Part shown: one piece after another, positions 22,898-23,654 of the stretch | Layout of the letters: each line of letters opens with the position of its first letter | How positions within the stretch are numbered: position 1 is the first letter of the stretch | Notes under the pieces: generated by a model | Databases searched by the model: none | What the model was told of the DNA's origin: nothing | The model's input: only the letters and a program-made list of their open reading frames with translations | NCBI GenBank assembly: GCA_964440805.1 | Contig: CAYTTR010000038.1 | Coordinates: 1-23,654 of the forward strand | Direction of reading: 5' to 3' | Origin: CAYTTR01 sp964440805 | GTDB taxonomy: Bacteria; Acidobacteriota; Aminicenantia; Aminicenantales; Aminicenantaceae | DNA length: 23,654 nucleotides | Position numbers and translations under genes: made by a program

Positions 22898-22898
22898 T

Positions 22899-22932
22899 CA
22901 AAGGGGAATGTCCCTCTTTATTTTTATTTTAG
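22899..22932 (+). terminator. Palindromic repeat copy 5, probable terminator
   Basis: AAAGGGGAATGTCCCTCTTT folds into an imperfect hairpin followed by TATTTTTATTTT, directly after the stop codon of the helical-protein gene and before the convergent stop at 22929. It is a diverged member of the GGGGACGTTCCCC repeat family that may serve as an intrinsic terminator on the plus strand. Confidence 0.45.
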
Positions 22933-23573
22933 AGAAACATTTCTTTGAATATATTGACCAGGTCCAGGGCGTAGTCGATCTGGATAAGGGGGATACTGTT
23001 TTTCTGGGCAATAGTGTCAAAGCGGCCGTCTTTGTTGCTGTCCTTGGTAACAATGATGGCATCAGCATAAGGGGCGACAGCGTTGATCATCCGTTCATTA
23101 TCGCTTCCGGGAGCTCCCCGCTTGGAGGCTCCTCCAATATGAACGGCCAGAATAAAGATGTTGTTTTCCTGACAGTAATCAATTAGAGATTTTAACCGGT
23201 TGACTTCGGATTCAACTGTCAAGCCTGAGGCTCCCATTCCTTTAAGGCTGGCTCCGATGGCGAAAGCCACTGTTTTGTAAGGAGTACCTTTGGGGTAAAC
23301 ATCCAAATCTGTATTTATTTCCACATGAAATCCCGGTCCTGATTCTTTGTCCGCCAGGCCTACTCCGGCTTTGAAAAGCTCCACTGTAGGCACATCACAG
23401 TAATCATAGGCTACTCCGGCTTCTTCAGCCACTATAGTCAGGGTGGTTACATCAGGGCTTTGTCCGGCAGAAGTTATTAGAAGGGGAAGCTGAGTCTGCG
23501 GCGCTTCGGTTTCTGTCATTACCGGGTAACTTAGGAGAACTATAATTGACAAAAGAAAAAGCAATTTTTTCAT
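22929..23573 (-). CDS. Secreted DUF6305 family protein
   Basis: A 214-residue exported protein with signal peptide MKKLLFLLSIIVLLSYPVMTE. The mature part has an alpha/beta layout: LPLLITSAGQSPDVTTLTIVAEEAGVAYDY, then VAFAIGASLKGMGASGLTVESEVNRLKSLIDYCQENNIFILAVHIGGASKRGAPGSDNERMI and ADAIIVTKDSNKDGRFDTIAQKNSIPLIQI. I recognise the SAGQSPD, KGMGASG, HIGG..KRG..SD and N-DG-F motifs as DUF6305, a family without known biochemical function. The ordered glycine and Asp motifs could form a ligand-binding site in the periplasm, but no activity can be stated. A strong GAGGAGG site precedes the ATG. The gene is separate from its neighbours, with the 28-bp repeat just upstream. Confidence 0.82.
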   Translation of the reverse strand: MKKLLFLLSIIVLLSYPVMTETEAPQTQLPLLITSAGQSPDVTTLTIVAEEAGVAYDYCDVPTVELFKAGVGLADKESGPGFHVEINTDLDVYPKGTPYKTVAFAIGASLKGMGASGLTVESEVNRLKSLIDYCQENNIFILAVHIGGASKRGAPGSDNERMINAVAPYADAIIVTKDSNKDGRFDTIAQKNSIPLIQIDYALDLVNIFKEMFL

Positions 23574-23606
23574 TTAAAAACCTCCTCAATTTCTTATCTA
23601 AATTAA

Positions 23607-23634
23607 CCTGAACTATTCATAAAAAAGGCCGATA
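23607..23634. repeat. 28-bp dispersed repeat, copy B
   Basis: Matches 18315-18342 at 26 of 28 positions; the two mismatches are adjacent (CT against TC). It lies 34 bp upstream of the DUF6305 start codon, in the opposite orientation relative to the gene compared with copy A and nnr. The window ends 20 bp later, so a larger element may continue outside. Confidence 0.6.
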
Positions 23635-23654
23635 CCTTTTATATCACAAATACT

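Overview
The window looks like a chromosomal piece of a Gram-negative, probably anaerobic and uncultured bacterium. It encodes two outer-membrane-type functions (a beta-barrel protein and a LolA-like carrier), several signal peptides, and densely packed short operons at moderate GC. The mix of genes (serine-palmitoyltransferase-like enzyme, HcnABC-type dehydrogenase, DUF6305 protein, MOP-fold transporter) and the abundant intergenic repeats would fit an Acidobacteriota/Aminicenantes-like lineage. That placement is a weak inference; no rRNA or other marker gene is present.

Left block (31-6855, all minus strand). Read in the direction of transcription: a LolA-like outer-membrane lipoprotein-sorting protein, two FtsX/LolC-type permeases, a LolD-type ATPase, a secreted beta-barrel protein, and an alpha-oxoamine synthase resembling serine palmitoyltransferase. 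The first four form a tight operon (4-bp overlap, then gaps of 8 and about 10 bp). Together they look like an envelope export route for a lipid or lipoprotein.

Second block (7107-10807). Three subunits of an HcnABC / D-hydroxyproline / dye-linked proline dehydrogenase type complex. Alpha and gamma are on the minus strand and beta is divergent on the plus strand. The 395-bp divergent region is largely filled by two opposed arrays of 9-bp repeats. A small membrane-anchored protein of unknown function follows beta.

Third block (10813-20027, plus strand). An atypical 6-phosphofructokinase with an altered ATP loop, a YbaK/ProXp-ala editing protein, a ThiF/MoeB-type E1 enzyme, a MobB-like GTPase behind a possible structured RNA leader, a MOP-fold membrane protein, a secreted S9 peptidase, and the bifunctional NAD(P)HX repair enzyme Nnr.

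Right block (20319-23573). A retaining GT-A glycosyltransferase of the mannosyl/glucosylglycerate-synthase type, a galM-like lipoprotein gene destroyed by an internal deletion, a helical protein of unknown function, and a secreted DUF6305 protein.

The most unusual signal is between the genes. A family of degenerate tandem 9-mers (GTYTATYTN on one arm, its reverse complement on the other) recurs at five or more loci, often as opposed arms followed by a conserved tail containing CATTTTCAT and GCTGG. A second family, GGGGACGTTCCCC palindromes, lies at the 3' ends of genes and forms the C-terminal codons of three of them. A third repeat of 28 bp occurs twice.
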